Numbered from the stretch's first letter, positions 39,318 through 48,928 are shown. The stretch: 64,000 nt of DNA from Lachnospiraceae bacterium (GCA_021770755.1 JAETQI010000003.1:1-64000), one strand, 5' to 3'. Notes: generated by a model not told the origin, from the letters alone. Numbers and translations: made by a program.

Positions 39318-39397
39318 GCGGATATGGCGGAATTGGCAGACGCGTTAGATTTAGGTTCTGGTGGGTGACCGTGCAGGTTCAAGTTCTGTTATCCGCA
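39318..39397 (+). tRNA. tRNA-Leu (anticodon TAG), second copy, possibly weakened
   Basis: The acceptor arms GCGGATA/TATCCGC pair, and the anticodon loop is TTTAGGT. The anticodon stem contains two G-T pairs, and the T arm (GCAGG-TTCAAGT-TCTGT) has a G-T at the normally invariant G53-C61 pair. It may be poorly functional, a trace of an element-driven exchange with a foreign 3' half. No clear terminator directly follows. Confidence 0.65.
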
Positions 39398-39644
39398 TTA
39401 GATGTTTAGTATATCTTTAGTGTCATACGTTCCTTTTCTTTTCTGCTTCCATTGCCCTCGGTGCTTTCCATTCTTCAAATTCTTTTTTACCGTTTGGGTT
39501 TTTATTAAGTGCAGTGCCGCCATGCTGCGGCGTGTGTTCTCCGCCGGTACGCAAATGCGGTGAAAGCAGCGACCAGTTCCGGCAGTTGATGAAGAAAAGG
39601 GTAGAACAAATGGGAAAAGTACAAATTCTCAAGGAGGAAAAACA
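39398..39644. other. Gap before the ceramidase-like gene, possible gene remnant on the minus strand
   Basis: Nothing complete is coded. On the minus strand a frame without a start ends as TPQHGGTALNKNPNGKKEFE, then WKAPRAMEAEKKRNV and a stop at 39423; it looks like the C-terminal end of a protein from a mobile element, but I cannot name it. An AAGGAGG for the next gene lies at the right end. Confidence 0.35.
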
Positions 39645-40904
39645 ATGAAAATGGGATTTGCCGAAACGGATATTACCCCCCAAATGCCTGTTACTATGGT
39701 TGGATTTAATCGCACAGATAACATTTCCAGAGGTATATTGGATAGTTTGATGGCACAGGTTTCTGTTTGGGAGAATCATGGGACCGCTTGTCTGGTGACT
39801 ATAGACAATATTGGCTTTAATAAAAGAGAAGCGGATTTACTTCGGGATATGATTGGCGCAGTTGTAGGCACACCCAGAGAAAAGATAATGTTATCATTTT
39901 CCCATACCCATGCGGCTGCTAATACCGATGTTGAAAAAGAGTATTTTCACAAAATTTGCCAGAAGATTTGCAGTGCCGCTGAAAAAGCAAAGGCATCGAC
40001 GAGCGAAGTGTCGGTTGGATGGGATAATGTTGAAGCGGATATTGGTAATAACAGGCGCAGATCTTCTGACAAAATCGACCGCAGAGTCGGGATACTTAAA
40101 GTCTGTTCCAGCGATAAGAATGATTTAAAATTGATCATATTGCGCCTTACAGCACACTGTAATGTCCTAAAGAGGGATAATTACCTTATCTCCGCAGATT
40201 ATTTTGGCGCTGTCCGAAAAATGTTTGCAGAAGAATATCATTGCCCAATTATGATTGTACAGGGATCAGCCGGGAACATTGCTCCCAAATATTACAGAGC
40301 TTCTTTTACTCCTGTTGACGGACAAGGTGAGGAATATATAAACTGTGAAAATGCGTTCGGACAAATGGCACAGGAAGTGAGCAAAAAAGTCAAACCAATA
40401 TTTCACGCCATAAACACGGAATCTTCGGCTGGTGTTTGTGCGTATTCAAAATATATCGCGCTTCGATCAAAGGTTCCGGATCTAACGGAAGCTGCTCAAA
40501 TAGCGGATGAAGCGCTAAAATACTGCGGCATAAACGGGCAAAAATGGATTGAAAAGGTTAAAAGTTTGCACAACAGCGGTATTTCTTTTCAAGAAGAACG
40601 CCTGGAGATACAATATTTTTGTATTGGCGGCTGGTGCCTGTGCGGCATACCAAATGAAACTATGACAGAGTTTGCACTTGAAACCGTACAGCTTCTGGAC
40701 AATCCCTTTTTTTATTTTAATGGATATACAAATGGATGCAGTTCATATTTTCCGACAAAGGAAGAATATGATTTGGGAGGATATGAGGTCTATTGGGCAA
40801 TGCTGATATATTTTGTCTATTACGGACGAGTATATCCATACAACCGTGAAGCGATCGATACAGTGATATCCTTTGCCGCTGAAAACTTAATAACGGATTT
40901 TTGA
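39645..40904 (+). CDS. Neutral ceramidase-like hydrolase (N-terminal domain family)
   Basis: A protein of 419 residues. GFAETDITPQMPVTMVGFNR, a HTH (SFSHTHAAANTD), LTAHCNVLKRDNYLISADY, IVQGSAGNIAPKYY and a late GIPNETMTEFALE follow the neutral/alkaline ceramidase N-terminal family, whose His residues hold zinc. No signal peptide, so it is probably intracellular; the natural substrate may be another amide. Base composition is more AT-rich than the host genes, and it lies between the tRNA-Leu element scar and a serine-recombinase remnant, so it was likely acquired. Confidence 0.75.
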   Translation: MKMGFAETDITPQMPVTMVGFNRTDNISRGILDSLMAQVSVWENHGTACLVTIDNIGFNKREADLLRDMIGAVVGTPREKIMLSFSHTHAAANTDVEKEYFHKICQKICSAAEKAKASTSEVSVGWDNVEADIGNNRRRSSDKIDRRVGILKVCSSDKNDLKLIILRLTAHCNVLKRDNYLISADYFGAVRKMFAEEYHCPIMIVQGSAGNIAPKYYRASFTPVDGQGEEYINCENAFGQMAQEVSKKVKPIFHAINTESSAGVCAYSKYIALRSKVPDLTEAAQIADEALKYCGINGQKWIEKVKSLHNSGISFQEERLEIQYFCIGGWCLCGIPNETMTEFALETVQLLDNPFFYFNGYTNGCSSYFPTKEEYDLGGYEVYWAMLIYFVYYGRVYPYNREAIDTVISFAAENLITDF

Positions 40905-41045
40905 TATACAAAGCGTATAACAAACGTTCTCCCAAATGCAAAATAAGCGGTTGCGATCTGCTGTAAAACCACAGTCCTATATGGGCGGGTACAGTTATCG
41001 TGATGTAGTCAGGGAGGACGCAGAAGAAAGAAAACACCGCCCTGC

Positions 41046-41130
41046 CCCTTTTGAAAAAACAGCTTGCAGAAACGGAAAAAGGTATTAACAATATATTACG
41101 AAATATTAAATCAGATTCCATTTCTTGACA
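41046..41130 (+). pseudogene. Serine recombinase remnant (C-terminal fragment)
   Basis: One frame reads LLKKQLAETEKGINNILRNI, the coiled C-terminal segment common in large serine recombinases of Clostridia mobile elements (KKxLAETEKGIxNxLxxI). It has no start and the rest of the gene is missing. It marks a further lost element, just before the promoter of the next gene. Confidence 0.5.
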
Positions 41131-41153
41131 ATAAACTGCAAAGCTGATACTAT
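41125..41153 (+). promoter_or_regulatory. Promoter of the surface-protein gene
   Basis: TTGACA (41125-41130), 17 bp, TACTAT (41148-41153), 33 bp ahead of the start codon. Confidence 0.7.
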
Positions 41154-41185
41154 TTTTTAAAAATCTTAAGATAAAGGGGAGTAGG

Positions 41186-44100
41186 ATGATGAGACGAACG
41201 AGAATCTTTGCTGTCATTCTTGCCCTGCTGCTGGTACTGTCATATGGCATGGCAGGCATGGGCGGCAGTGTCAGTGCGGCAAACACGAACGCAAGTCGCT
41301 ATTATTACAGTCAGTTGAATGACGATGCGAAAAAATTTTATGATGCCATGTACGAGATGTATGTACAGGGCATTTTTCAGACGGGCAGTCAGGCGTATGA
41401 CCTGGTGGAGAAGGGGCATATGACCAGCGAACAGCTTGCGGTCTACGACGGAAAAGAGGAGGAGCTTCTGAAAGTGTTCGGGGCGGCAAGAGACGCATTT
41501 TATGCAGATTACCCGGATATTTTTTATGTGGATTTCTCCAATCTGTCGGTTTCGATGTCCAGGAACGGCGCGTCGCCGGAGGAATCTGGCAGTGACACCG
41601 CAGTGTATCAGGTCACTCTGGGAACCGGCAGGACCGATACTTATTTTGTGGAGGGATTTTCCAGTCAGGAGCAGGTAGCGGGTGCGGTCAAAGAGCAGGA
41701 CGGCAGGGTGAGCAAGATCGTTCAGGAGGCGAAGGCGCATTCCTCGTCCGTGCGGGAACAGGTAATCTATGTGCACAATGCCATCATAGACAATACAGAG
41801 TACAGGCTGGACACGAACTGCGATGCGGGCAACGCCGGACATGTGAGGACTTCTTACGGTGCGCTTGTCAAGGGACAGAGTCTGTGCGAGGGCTATGCCA
41901 GGGCGGTCAAGACCGTTCTGGATGCCATGGGAATTAAGAGCGTGCTGGTGCAGGGAAATTATAGGGCGCCGGATGGCAGCGATAATCTTCACATGTGGAA
42001 CTATGTACAGATCGACGGGAAATGGTACGGTCTGGATGCCACAGCCGGAGACGGTATGAAGGGGACTGTTGACAGCGGTAAGTACCTGCTGGCTGACAAG
42101 TCGGTGATGGCTGAGAACCACTTTCCGAACGGTGTCATGTCCGGCAGCGGTTTTCGGTTTACGTATCCGCAGCTTGCAGGCGCGGACGAGGGCGCCGGAG
42201 ACGGAGAACAACAGAAGCCGGATACGGGGAACACGGACAGCAGCGGATACAGGACGCTCTTTGACAAAGAAGGATTCCTGGTGCAGTACAGGGATGGAAC
42301 GGAGTCGGAAGGGGAAGTAGGTGTATTCAAAGCCAGCTACAAGGGCATGGGGTATCAGGAGGCTGTCGACAGTGAGGGCGTGTATATCCTGATGCGCTTT
42401 TATCAGTACCTGCCGGGGGCTGGCGATTATGAAGTCGGAAGCTGGGGGTACGCGGATCCAAAGCCTTTTGTCATGCCGCAGCTTGCGGACGCACTGGTCG
42501 TTGCCAATGGAAACAGCAGGTATATTGAGTTTGCGATCACGAAAAAGGCGCCTGCAGGCCCGCTGTACGGAGAGAGTCTGACGCCGGAGGAACTGGAGAA
42601 AAACTGGACGTTTCAGGGAACAGAGGGGGATTTTATCGTCTCCACGGGAAAACTGGACAATCCGATGGGGACATTTATCCCGTCGCCCTATGCAGTGAAA
42701 TTTACGCCGGGTAATACGGGTTTTATTACCTGCGGAAAGAAATATCACATCACAGTGAAGTTCAACGAGCAGCTCGTGCCGGTCAACGGGCAGAGCGTCG
42801 GGTATGAGGTTTCTGTAAAGAATGGATGGAGTGCGGAGCAGTACAGCAAGATCGAGAATTTTAAGTGGGATCATGACCGCACGGTGGAGTTTGACTTCAC
42901 GCCGAGTGACCAATTGGCGGACAATTACGCTGATTATGTATTTCAGGTCACCGGGCTTCAGGGGAAGGGAAGCCTGAAAGCACCGGACAGCTTTATCTAC
43001 AGTGCGAAGAAAAGCATATCGATCTGCAGATACAGAGCCGAGGGAATCTATCTGAACCTGGGGGCAAAGCCGAAGCTGCTTGAGCCGATGGACATTTTCT
43101 GCGGCGACTGGGTGAATGAGAACGAAGAGAAATTGAAGGATGTGAAGAATATCGTTCTGACGGCGTCGAAACCGGAGGTCGTGGTGGAGAGCGATCCCGC
43201 AAAACAGAGCGGGGAGATGCTGGACCGGATCGAGAAAGAGCTTCCCAGCGGGTGCAGCATACAAAAGAGTGCTACCTACGATCTCAAGCTGATGACCTGC
43301 AACGAGACTATCTTAAGGACAGGCGACAGTGTCAGGCTGCATATCGGTTTTCCGGAAGGCTTTGGACCGGAGAATGAAGGGGTGAGCTACAAGGCGTACC
43401 ACTTTACGAGGGACAAAGCTGGAAAGATCATTAAGACGGAGGAGCTTGACTGCATCGTGACGGACAAGGGTCTGATCGTCACCTGCTATTCGTTCAGTCC
43501 TTTTGCGGTCGTGGCGATAAACGGAGAGCCGGCGGAAGATAAGATCACCCAGAAACTTCTGATCATGAATACCGAGGGCGGCGAGGCTGTATTTCAGGAA
43601 GACAAAAGCAGCAAGATCTGCACCGTGTCGGAAAAAGGCCAGACGCGCACGGTTGTCATAAAAGCGAAGGACGGCTATCAGATCAGCGGGCTGTACCTGA
43701 ACGGTGAAGCGCGGAAGGTGACTGACAGCAGTTCCATGAAGTATACAGTCAGGGCGGAGGATCTAAACGGCGGGGGCAATATTCTGGACGTGATGTTTGC
43801 AAAGGAAACGCCAAAGCAGGAGACAGCACCGCAGGAAAAGCCCGCGGCGTCTTCACAGAACGGCTCCGGGAATGCGTCTGCAAGCAGTTTCGGCAACGAT
43901 AATACTGCAGGCAGTTCCGGCAGCAATAGCACTGCCAGCAGCTCCAGCAGCAAGCCGGCAGATCCAAAAACAGTTGATACGCCGGTGGCAGTGCTTCCGC
44001 CGGGAGCAGGGAATAATGCTGTGCCAGACCAGACATCGGTAGCTACAGTACCCGCGGCATCCACAGCAGCCCAGCCGGCTGCGTCAGTGCCTTCGGCCGC

Positions 44101-44428
44101 ACCGTCATCGCCAAAGCCGTCGGCGACAACGATAACGGGCGAGATTGCGGCAGACGCCAGTGTGACTTCATCGGAACCGGCAGACGAACAGGTTCCGATG
44201 ATAACGCCGGACACGGATATGGAATTGGAACACATCGTGTTATCAACGGGGGAGGACGGTATGGATCTGGTCGTTTTGCCGGCAGAACCCGCTGAGCCTA
44301 AGGAGAATGGATCGGGGATGAACAGCATCCTTCTGACAATTCTGATCGGTGCGGTCGTTATCGGCATGATCGCCGTGGCAGTTGCCGGTCTTGTACAGAT
44401 GAGACGGGACAGGTATGATTCGGAGTGA
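41186..44428 (+). CDS. Secreted membrane-anchored transglutaminase-like surface protein
   Basis: A protein of 1080 residues. Signal peptide (RRTRIFAVILALLLVLSYGM, cut near SVSA-AN), then a transglutaminase/cysteine-protease-like domain with Cys at about 234 (GQSLCEGYARA), His at about 269 (LHMWNYV) and Asp at about 284 (GLDATAGDG). Several beta domains follow (residues 370-880). A long Ser/Ala/Pro-rich stalk (residues about 880-1040, for example SSQNGSGNASASS) spans the wall. A C-terminal membrane segment (LLTILIGAVVIGMIAVAVAGL) and a basic end anchor it. A wall-remodelling or cross-linking role is likely. Start after GGGGAG. Confidence 0.88.
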   Translation: MMRRTRIFAVILALLLVLSYGMAGMGGSVSAANTNASRYYYSQLNDDAKKFYDAMYEMYVQGIFQTGSQAYDLVEKGHMTSEQLAVYDGKEEELLKVFGAARDAFYADYPDIFYVDFSNLSVSMSRNGASPEESGSDTAVYQVTLGTGRTDTYFVEGFSSQEQVAGAVKEQDGRVSKIVQEAKAHSSSVREQVIYVHNAIIDNTEYRLDTNCDAGNAGHVRTSYGALVKGQSLCEGYARAVKTVLDAMGIKSVLVQGNYRAPDGSDNLHMWNYVQIDGKWYGLDATAGDGMKGTVDSGKYLLADKSVMAENHFPNGVMSGSGFRFTYPQLAGADEGAGDGEQQKPDTGNTDSSGYRTLFDKEGFLVQYRDGTESEGEVGVFKASYKGMGYQEAVDSEGVYILMRFYQYLPGAGDYEVGSWGYADPKPFVMPQLADALVVANGNSRYIEFAITKKAPAGPLYGESLTPEELEKNWTFQGTEGDFIVSTGKLDNPMGTFIPSPYAVKFTPGNTGFITCGKKYHITVKFNEQLVPVNGQSVGYEVSVKNGWSAEQYSKIENFKWDHDRTVEFDFTPSDQLADNYADYVFQVTGLQGKGSLKAPDSFIYSAKKSISICRYRAEGIYLNLGAKPKLLEPMDIFCGDWVNENEEKLKDVKNIVLTASKPEVVVESDPAKQSGEMLDRIEKELPSGCSIQKSATYDLKLMTCNETILRTGDSVRLHIGFPEGFGPENEGVSYKAYHFTRDKAGKIIKTEELDCIVTDKGLIVTCYSFSPFAVVAINGEPAEDKITQKLLIMNTEGGEAVFQEDKSSKICTVSEKGQTRTVVIKAKDGYQISGLYLNGEARKVTDSSSMKYTVRAEDLNGGGNILDVMFAKETPKQETAPQEKPAASSQNGSGNASASSFGNDNTAGSSGSNSTASSSSSKPADPKTVDTPVAVLPPGAGNNAVPDQTSVATVPAASTAAQPAASVPSAAPSSPKPSATTITGEIAADASVTSSEPADEQVPMITPDTDMELEHIVLSTGEDGMDLVVLPAEPAEPKENGSGMNSILLTILIGAVVIGMIAVAVAGLVQMRRDRYDSE

Positions 44429-44435
44429 GGCTCAT

Positions 44436-44942
44436 TTAATCAAATCTGTGCTGGCTCATGACTGAGTTGTGATACTTAGGATCATTGGTGACGTCCTCGT
44501 CAAACCATTCGGGCGGGATGAAAGCCTCTGCCATCCCAACCTCCGGAAACTCCACCTCCGCCATGATGAGGGGCGCAAAGGGCGGGGCAAAGATGTCCAG
44601 CTCGATGCAGAGCCTGGGGTCGGTCAGCGGGATATAGGTATCATCAAACTGAGGATTTTCGATGGGAATGACATATCTTTTCTTGGATATGACATTCCCA
44701 TCAGCTTTTTTGAGCAGGTGGCGGTAGGATGTCTCGTCGAGCGGCAGGTTGTATTCCTCCCGCGCCATCAGACCGCTTCCCTTGTAGGTCAGATAGTAGG
44801 CGTCGTCGGACTTGCGGACCCGCACGACAGGGGCAGTGTTGAGATATGCCTGCTCGATGATCCTGCAGGGGTAGTTTTCCAGGTTATCGGGCAGTTTCTT
44901 GATGGTGTACTTCTTTTCAATCTCCATATTTTCCATGATCAT
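44436..44942 (-). CDS. CYTH domain protein
   Basis: A protein of 168 residues. The ExExK signature is present as Glu7, Glu9, Lys11 in MEIEKKY, followed by RVRKSDDAYYLTYKG and RLCIELDIFAPPFAPLIMAEVEFP, which supply the basic and acidic residues lining the CYTH tunnel. These enzymes hydrolyse triphosphates (thiamine triphosphate, tripolyphosphate) or make cAMP in a few cases; the small size favours a triphosphatase. Convergent with the surface-protein gene, 7 bases between the stops. Confidence 0.85.
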   Translation of the reverse strand: MIMENMEIEKKYTIKKLPDNLENYPCRIIEQAYLNTAPVVRVRKSDDAYYLTYKGSGLMAREEYNLPLDETSYRHLLKKADGNVISKKRYVIPIENPQFDDTYIPLTDPRLCIELDIFAPPFAPLIMAEVEFPEVGMAEAFIPPEWFDEDVTNDPKYHNSVMSQHRFD

Positions 44943-45015
44943 TCAGTCCTTTCTGGTTTTTAGAGTGTTTTTCAGATAGTTTTTAGGATTGTCTATTGTT
45001 ATTAACAATTCTTAA

Positions 45016-45591
45016 TCATAATAAGCGATTTGCAGTAAAAAAGCAAGGAGCGAAAGTGCTGATATGCTCTCCTGTGTGGGGCCGCATGGCGGAGTAAGCG
45101 GCATCGGCGATAAAGATCAGTGTGAACACGATGCACAGTGTCACGCGCGCAGCGATCGTCATGCGATGGTAATATCTGTTGAAGACGGGCTGAAAGACGC
45201 AGATGAGGAGCATGCCGCCAAGACCGAAACCGACTGTGCCTGCCAGGCAGATGTGCCCGTTTATATTCAATAGATGCCCGCTGTAATCCCACCAGCGAAT
45301 GCCCCATTTCCGCATGAGCCACACGCCGGAGAAATATTCCAATACAGTGCAGAGAAGGCAGGAGCACACAAAAACAACCGCCGGATGTCTGCGCAGCCTG
45401 TGGAGCAGCAGGATCAGAAGCACGCAGCCAACGCCGTAGACGGGCAGATAGGGTCCCCGGTATACGCCGCGGTTCACAAAGGCGTGCGCCGTCGCCAGAT
45501 AGAGCAGTACCTCCCACAGCCAGCCGGCGAAGGCGGTCGTGAAAAATAACAGCGCATAGTAGTCAAATGGGCGGATGATTTTTTCTTTCAT
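45016..45591 (-). CDS. Putative ABC transporter permease (CmpB/DUF1113 type)
   Basis: A protein of 191 residues with about five membrane segments. FAGWLWEVLLYLATAHAFVNRGVYRGPYLPVYGVGCVLL is the hallmark of this family (W-E-V, NRG, GPxxPVYG). The TAVLEYFSG-like motif appears as CTVLEYFSGVWLM. The biochemical role is not known despite the name. ATG 45591 with AGGAG upstream is used; a TTG further back is in frame. It is transcribed apart from the CYTH gene. Confidence 0.82.
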   Translation of the reverse strand: MKEKIIRPFDYYALLFFTTAFAGWLWEVLLYLATAHAFVNRGVYRGPYLPVYGVGCVLLILLLHRLRRHPAVVFVCSCLLCTVLEYFSGVWLMRKWGIRWWDYSGHLLNINGHICLAGTVGFGLGGMLLICVFQPVFNRYYHRMTIAARVTLCIVFTLIFIADAAYSAMRPHTGEHISTFAPCFFTANRLL

Positions 45592-45792
45592 AACGGAAAT
45601 GGAACTCCTTTTGGCTGTCACATATTTTTACAGGATAGTATCTCCCGAAAAAGCGCGAATGGACATTTCTTTTTTTTGAAAATTATGGTATTATGATAAA
45701 TATGTAACATTCAGAAGGAACTGTTCCTTTTATGGGCATTTCCAAAAGTAGGCAGTTCTGTTTTGGAACTGGATTTCACGGAGGAATACGAG

Positions 45793-47295
45793 ATGACGGA
45801 TATTATGAAGCTTCAGAATGGAAGCGATATACGCGGGATCGCGTGTGAGGGGATCGAGGGGGAGCATGTGAATCTCACCGAGGATGCGGGAAATCTGATC
45901 GGCGGTGGCTTTGTCAGATGGCTTGCGCACAAGAAGGGAAAGCGGACGGAGGAACTGCGGATCGGGATCGGCCACGATTCGAGGATCACGGCGGACAGCC
46001 TGTTTGCGGCAGCGGCAAAGGGGATCGCGGCGGCAGGGGCTAAGGTTTACGACTGCGGCCTGGTGTCGACGCCCTCGATGTTCATGACGACGGTGTTTGA
46101 GGAGTTTGCGTTTGACGGCGCGATCATGATCACGGCAAGCCATCTTCCGTTCAACAGAAACGGATACAAGTTCTTTGACAGGGACGGCGGTCTGGAGCAT
46201 GACGATATCACGAAGGTGCTCGAGACGGCGTCGGGACTTGCGGTGGTGGATGCGGACCTCTCCGGTGTGGAAAAAGTTGACTCCATCTCTGTATATTGTG
46301 GATTTTTGCGGGAGAAGATAAGAAAGAGTATCAATGCCGGCGATTATGACAGACCGCTCACGGGGCTGCATATCGTGGTGGACACGGGAAACGGCGCGGG
46401 CGGATTCTTTGTGGAAAAGGTTTTGGAACCGCTTGGCGCGGACACGGCGGGAAGCCAGTTTCTGGAGCCGGACGGTCATTTCCCGAACCATATACCAAAT
46501 CCTGAGAACAGGGAGGCGATGGAGGCGATCAGACAGGCTGTGCTGAAAAACAAAGCGGACTTAGGGATCATCTTCGATACGGATGTGGACAGGATGTCGG
46601 CTGTGCTTCCAAACGGCGACGAGGTGAACCGGGACGCGATCATTGCGATGATGACAGCGATCATTGCCGCGGACTACCCTGGCGGAACGATCGTGACGGA
46701 TTCCGTTACCAGCGACAGGCTGACGCGCTTTATCGAGGGCATCGGCATGAAGCATCACAGATATATGAGAGGGTACAAAAATGTCATCAACGAGTCCATC
46801 CGCCTGAATAACGAGGGTGTGCTGTCGCCGCTTGCGATCGAGACTTCCGGTCACGGTGCGCTCAGTGAGAATTACTTCCTCGACGACGGCGCGTACATGG
46901 CGGTGAAGCTGCTGATCGCGCTCGCAAAGGCGGCGCAGGAAGGCAAGGCGCTTGCGTCTTTTATCGAAAAGCTGGAGAAAGGATTTGAGGAGCGGGAGTA
47001 CCGCTTTAAGATCCAGGGGGATGATTTCAGAACATATGGGAAGAACGCGCTGGATACCTTTGCGGAGCGGGCAAAGGCGAAAGGGTACCAGATCGCGCCA
47101 AACTCCTATGAAGGGATCCGCATTACTTTTGACACGGACGAGGTGAAGGGCTGGCTGCTGCTGCGCATGTCGCTCCACGATCCGCAGATGCCGCTCAATA
47201 TCGAAGGCGTCAGGGAGGGCGACTGCGATAGGCTCTTTGACATCGTGCTGGCGCTTCTGGACGGGTTTGACAGGCTGGTGATACCTGCAAAATAA
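45793..47295 (+). CDS. Phosphoglucomutase/phosphomannomutase
   Basis: A protein of 500 residues with the four-domain alpha-D-phosphohexomutase layout: substrate Arg region at the start (LQNGSDIRGIA), the phosphoserine loop TASHLPFNRNG (Ser about 119), the Mg site DTDVDR, the sugar loop ETSGHGA and a C-terminal phosphate-binding part. It interconverts hexose 1- and 6-phosphates for wall and glycan precursors. GGAGGA lies 8 bases before ATG 45793; the frame is open to 45763. Confidence 0.9.
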   Translation: MTDIMKLQNGSDIRGIACEGIEGEHVNLTEDAGNLIGGGFVRWLAHKKGKRTEELRIGIGHDSRITADSLFAAAAKGIAAAGAKVYDCGLVSTPSMFMTTVFEEFAFDGAIMITASHLPFNRNGYKFFDRDGGLEHDDITKVLETASGLAVVDADLSGVEKVDSISVYCGFLREKIRKSINAGDYDRPLTGLHIVVDTGNGAGGFFVEKVLEPLGADTAGSQFLEPDGHFPNHIPNPENREAMEAIRQAVLKNKADLGIIFDTDVDRMSAVLPNGDEVNRDAIIAMMTAIIAADYPGGTIVTDSVTSDRLTRFIEGIGMKHHRYMRGYKNVINESIRLNNEGVLSPLAIETSGHGALSENYFLDDGAYMAVKLLIALAKAAQEGKALASFIEKLEKGFEEREYRFKIQGDDFRTYGKNALDTFAERAKAKGYQIAPNSYEGIRITFDTDEVKGWLLLRMSLHDPQMPLNIEGVREGDCDRLFDIVLALLDGFDRLVIPAK

Positions 47296-47315
47296 TAGGA
47301 ACAGGGAGACTTTAG

Positions 47316-47873
47316 ATGAGAATAGGAATGGGTTATGACGTGCACCGCCTCGTGGAAGGGAGAGCGCTTGTCATGGGCGGTGTGACGATACCGTATGAGC
47401 TGGGACTGTTGGGACATTCCGACGCGGACGTGCTGCTGCACGCGGTCGCGGATGCCCTGCTGGGTGCCGCGGCGCTCGGCGATATCGGAAAGCATTTTCC
47501 GGATACGGATCCTGCTTACAAGGGGATCTCCAGCATGATCCTGCTGGAAAAGGTCGGGAAATTGCTGGAAGAAAATATGTTCTATATCGAGAATATCGAC
47601 GCGACGATCATCGCGCAGGCGCCCAAAATGCGTCCGTATATTGACCAGATGCGCGAGAATATCGCCAGGGCGCTTGGGATCAGTGCGGATCAGGTCAATG
47701 TCAAGGCGACGACAGAGGAAGGGCTTGGATTTACGGGCGAGGGAAAGGGAATCTCCGCGCAGGCGGTCTGCCTGCTCACAAGTCCGCGGGAGATGGCAAC
47801 GATGGAGGCTGCGGATACAAAGGGGCAGCGTTCCTGTGAGGGATGTCCCGGATGCAGCGCCCTGACACAATGA
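47316..47873 (+). CDS. ispF: 2-C-methyl-D-erythritol 2,4-cyclodiphosphate synthase
   Basis: A protein of 185 residues. It cyclises CDP-ME 2-phosphate in the MEP isoprenoid pathway. Metal ligands Asp8 and His10 (YDVHRL), the [18 protein letters not shown] segment, and [20 protein letters not shown] are all present. The normal enzyme ends near residue 157; here about 25 extra residues follow, including a CEGCPGC cluster. GNAT-type gene downstream overlaps this tail. Confidence 0.95.
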   Translation: MRIGMGYDVHRLVEGRALVMGGVTIPYELGLLGHSDADVLLHAVADALLGAAALGDIGKHFPDTDPAYKGISSMILLEKVGKLLEENMFYIENIDATIIAQAPKMRPYIDQMRENIARALGISADQVNVKATTEEGLGFTGEGKGISAQAVCLLTSPREMATMEAADTKGQRSCEGCPGCSALTQ

Positions 47874-48928
47874 TGAAAAAAGGGGACCGCATCATCTTTT
47901 CCGATGAAGAGATGTGCTCCAGGCTCGAGCTTGTGTCCCGCGCTGCGGCGCTTCGCCGGAATCCGCCGGTTTCCGGCGCAAGGCGTTTTCCGTGCATGGC
48001 AGATGTCGAGCGTGTGGAGACGGGGCTGATCAGTGCGGTGTCAACGAAGGAGGAGCATCGGGGGAAGGGGCTGATGCGCCGGAGGATGACAGACGCGCTC
48101 GCGTATCTGGACCAGACGCGGGTGCCGCTTTGTCTTGTGGAAGATCCGGGAGATCTGCCCGGCACAGATCTTTTTGGCCGATTTGGATTTCAAACGATTT
48201 ACGACAGGCCGCACTATGCGCTGAACACAGAGACGATATCGGCGGAAATGCTGCGGCGGGCAGCGGCAGGAGAGACTGTCCGGCTTGATATTCCGGATCT
48301 GACCCTGCAGGCTGCTGCGCCGGCAGAGCTGCTCTCGCTCGCCCATTTTGTCAATGCGAGGTTGTGCAGGAGTTATGGGTTCTTTACGGTCAGAAGTGCA
48401 GCGTATTATGAGTGCGAGCAGAGCAGGCTGCTTGCCAGCGGGGGAAATCTGTTTCAGATCATGGAGAACGGTGTGCGGAAAGGGTGCTTTGCCTGTACGG
48501 GCAATGGGGCTGACAGCATCAGGGAGGTGGTGTTTGACCAGGCATTTGACAAGGAATGCTATATACTGACGGCCAAGGCGGAAAAAAGCGGCAGGAATCC
48601 GGCTGTCATGGCGAGGATCGTCCATATGCCCGAGATGTTAAAGCATGTCACAGGAAACGGCAGGATCACGATCGCGATCCGGGTTCACGATCCGGTGATC
48701 GCGGAGAATGACGGGCTTTTCAGATGGTATATCGATGGGCAGGGGAGCCGTATGGAACGCGTGGACGAGCCGGGGACAGAGCAGGAAAAAGACGCTTCCA
48801 TGCGCCCGGAGGTCACGGTGACGATCGGTGAGCTGACGGCATTTCTTTTTGCGTATATCCAGTTGAAACGAAATACGAAATTTGATAGTATATACTTGAC
48901 AGGTCCGGCATGGCTGGACGATCTATGA
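47852..48928 (+). CDS. Eis-like GNAT acetyltransferase with SCP2-like C-terminus
   Basis: About 358 residues. The first part has a GNAT core with the acetyl-CoA site [17 protein letters not shown]; then comes a second GNAT-like part and a C-terminal sterol-carrier-like domain ([35 protein letters not shown]). This three-part layout is that of the Eis family, which acetylates amines including aminoglycosides. The start is uncertain: ATG 47852 has GAGGG 9 bases upstream, while ATGs at 47843 and 47870 are also in frame. It overlaps ispF by 22 bases. Confidence 0.78.
   Translation: MQRPDTMMKKGDRIIFSDEEMCSRLELVSRAAALRRNPPVSGARRFPCMADVERVETGLISAVSTKEEHRGKGLMRRRMTDALAYLDQTRVPLCLVEDPGDLPGTDLFGRFGFQTIYDRPHYALNTETISAEMLRRAAAGETVRLDIPDLTLQAAAPAELLSLAHFVNARLCRSYGFFTVRSAAYYECEQSRLLASGGNLFQIMENGVRKGCFACTGNGADSIREVVFDQAFDKECYILTAKAEKSGRNPAVMARIVHMPEMLKHVTGNGRITIAIRVHDPVIAENDGLFRWYIDGQGSRMERVDEPGTEQEKDASMRPEVTVTIGELTAFLFAYIQLKRNTKFDSIYLTGPAWLDDL

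Noticed and set aside
39423-39644. A minus-strand gene before the ceramidase-like gene
   Set aside because: Only a C-terminal-like part is visible, without a start and overlapping the ribosome site region of the plus-strand gene; noted only as a possible remnant.
41240-43264. A 674-codon open frame on the minus strand
   Set aside because: It lies wholly antisense to the surface-protein gene, which has a signal peptide, domains, ribosome site and promoter. The antisense frame has low-complexity Arg/His/Leu composition, no family pattern and no ribosome site.
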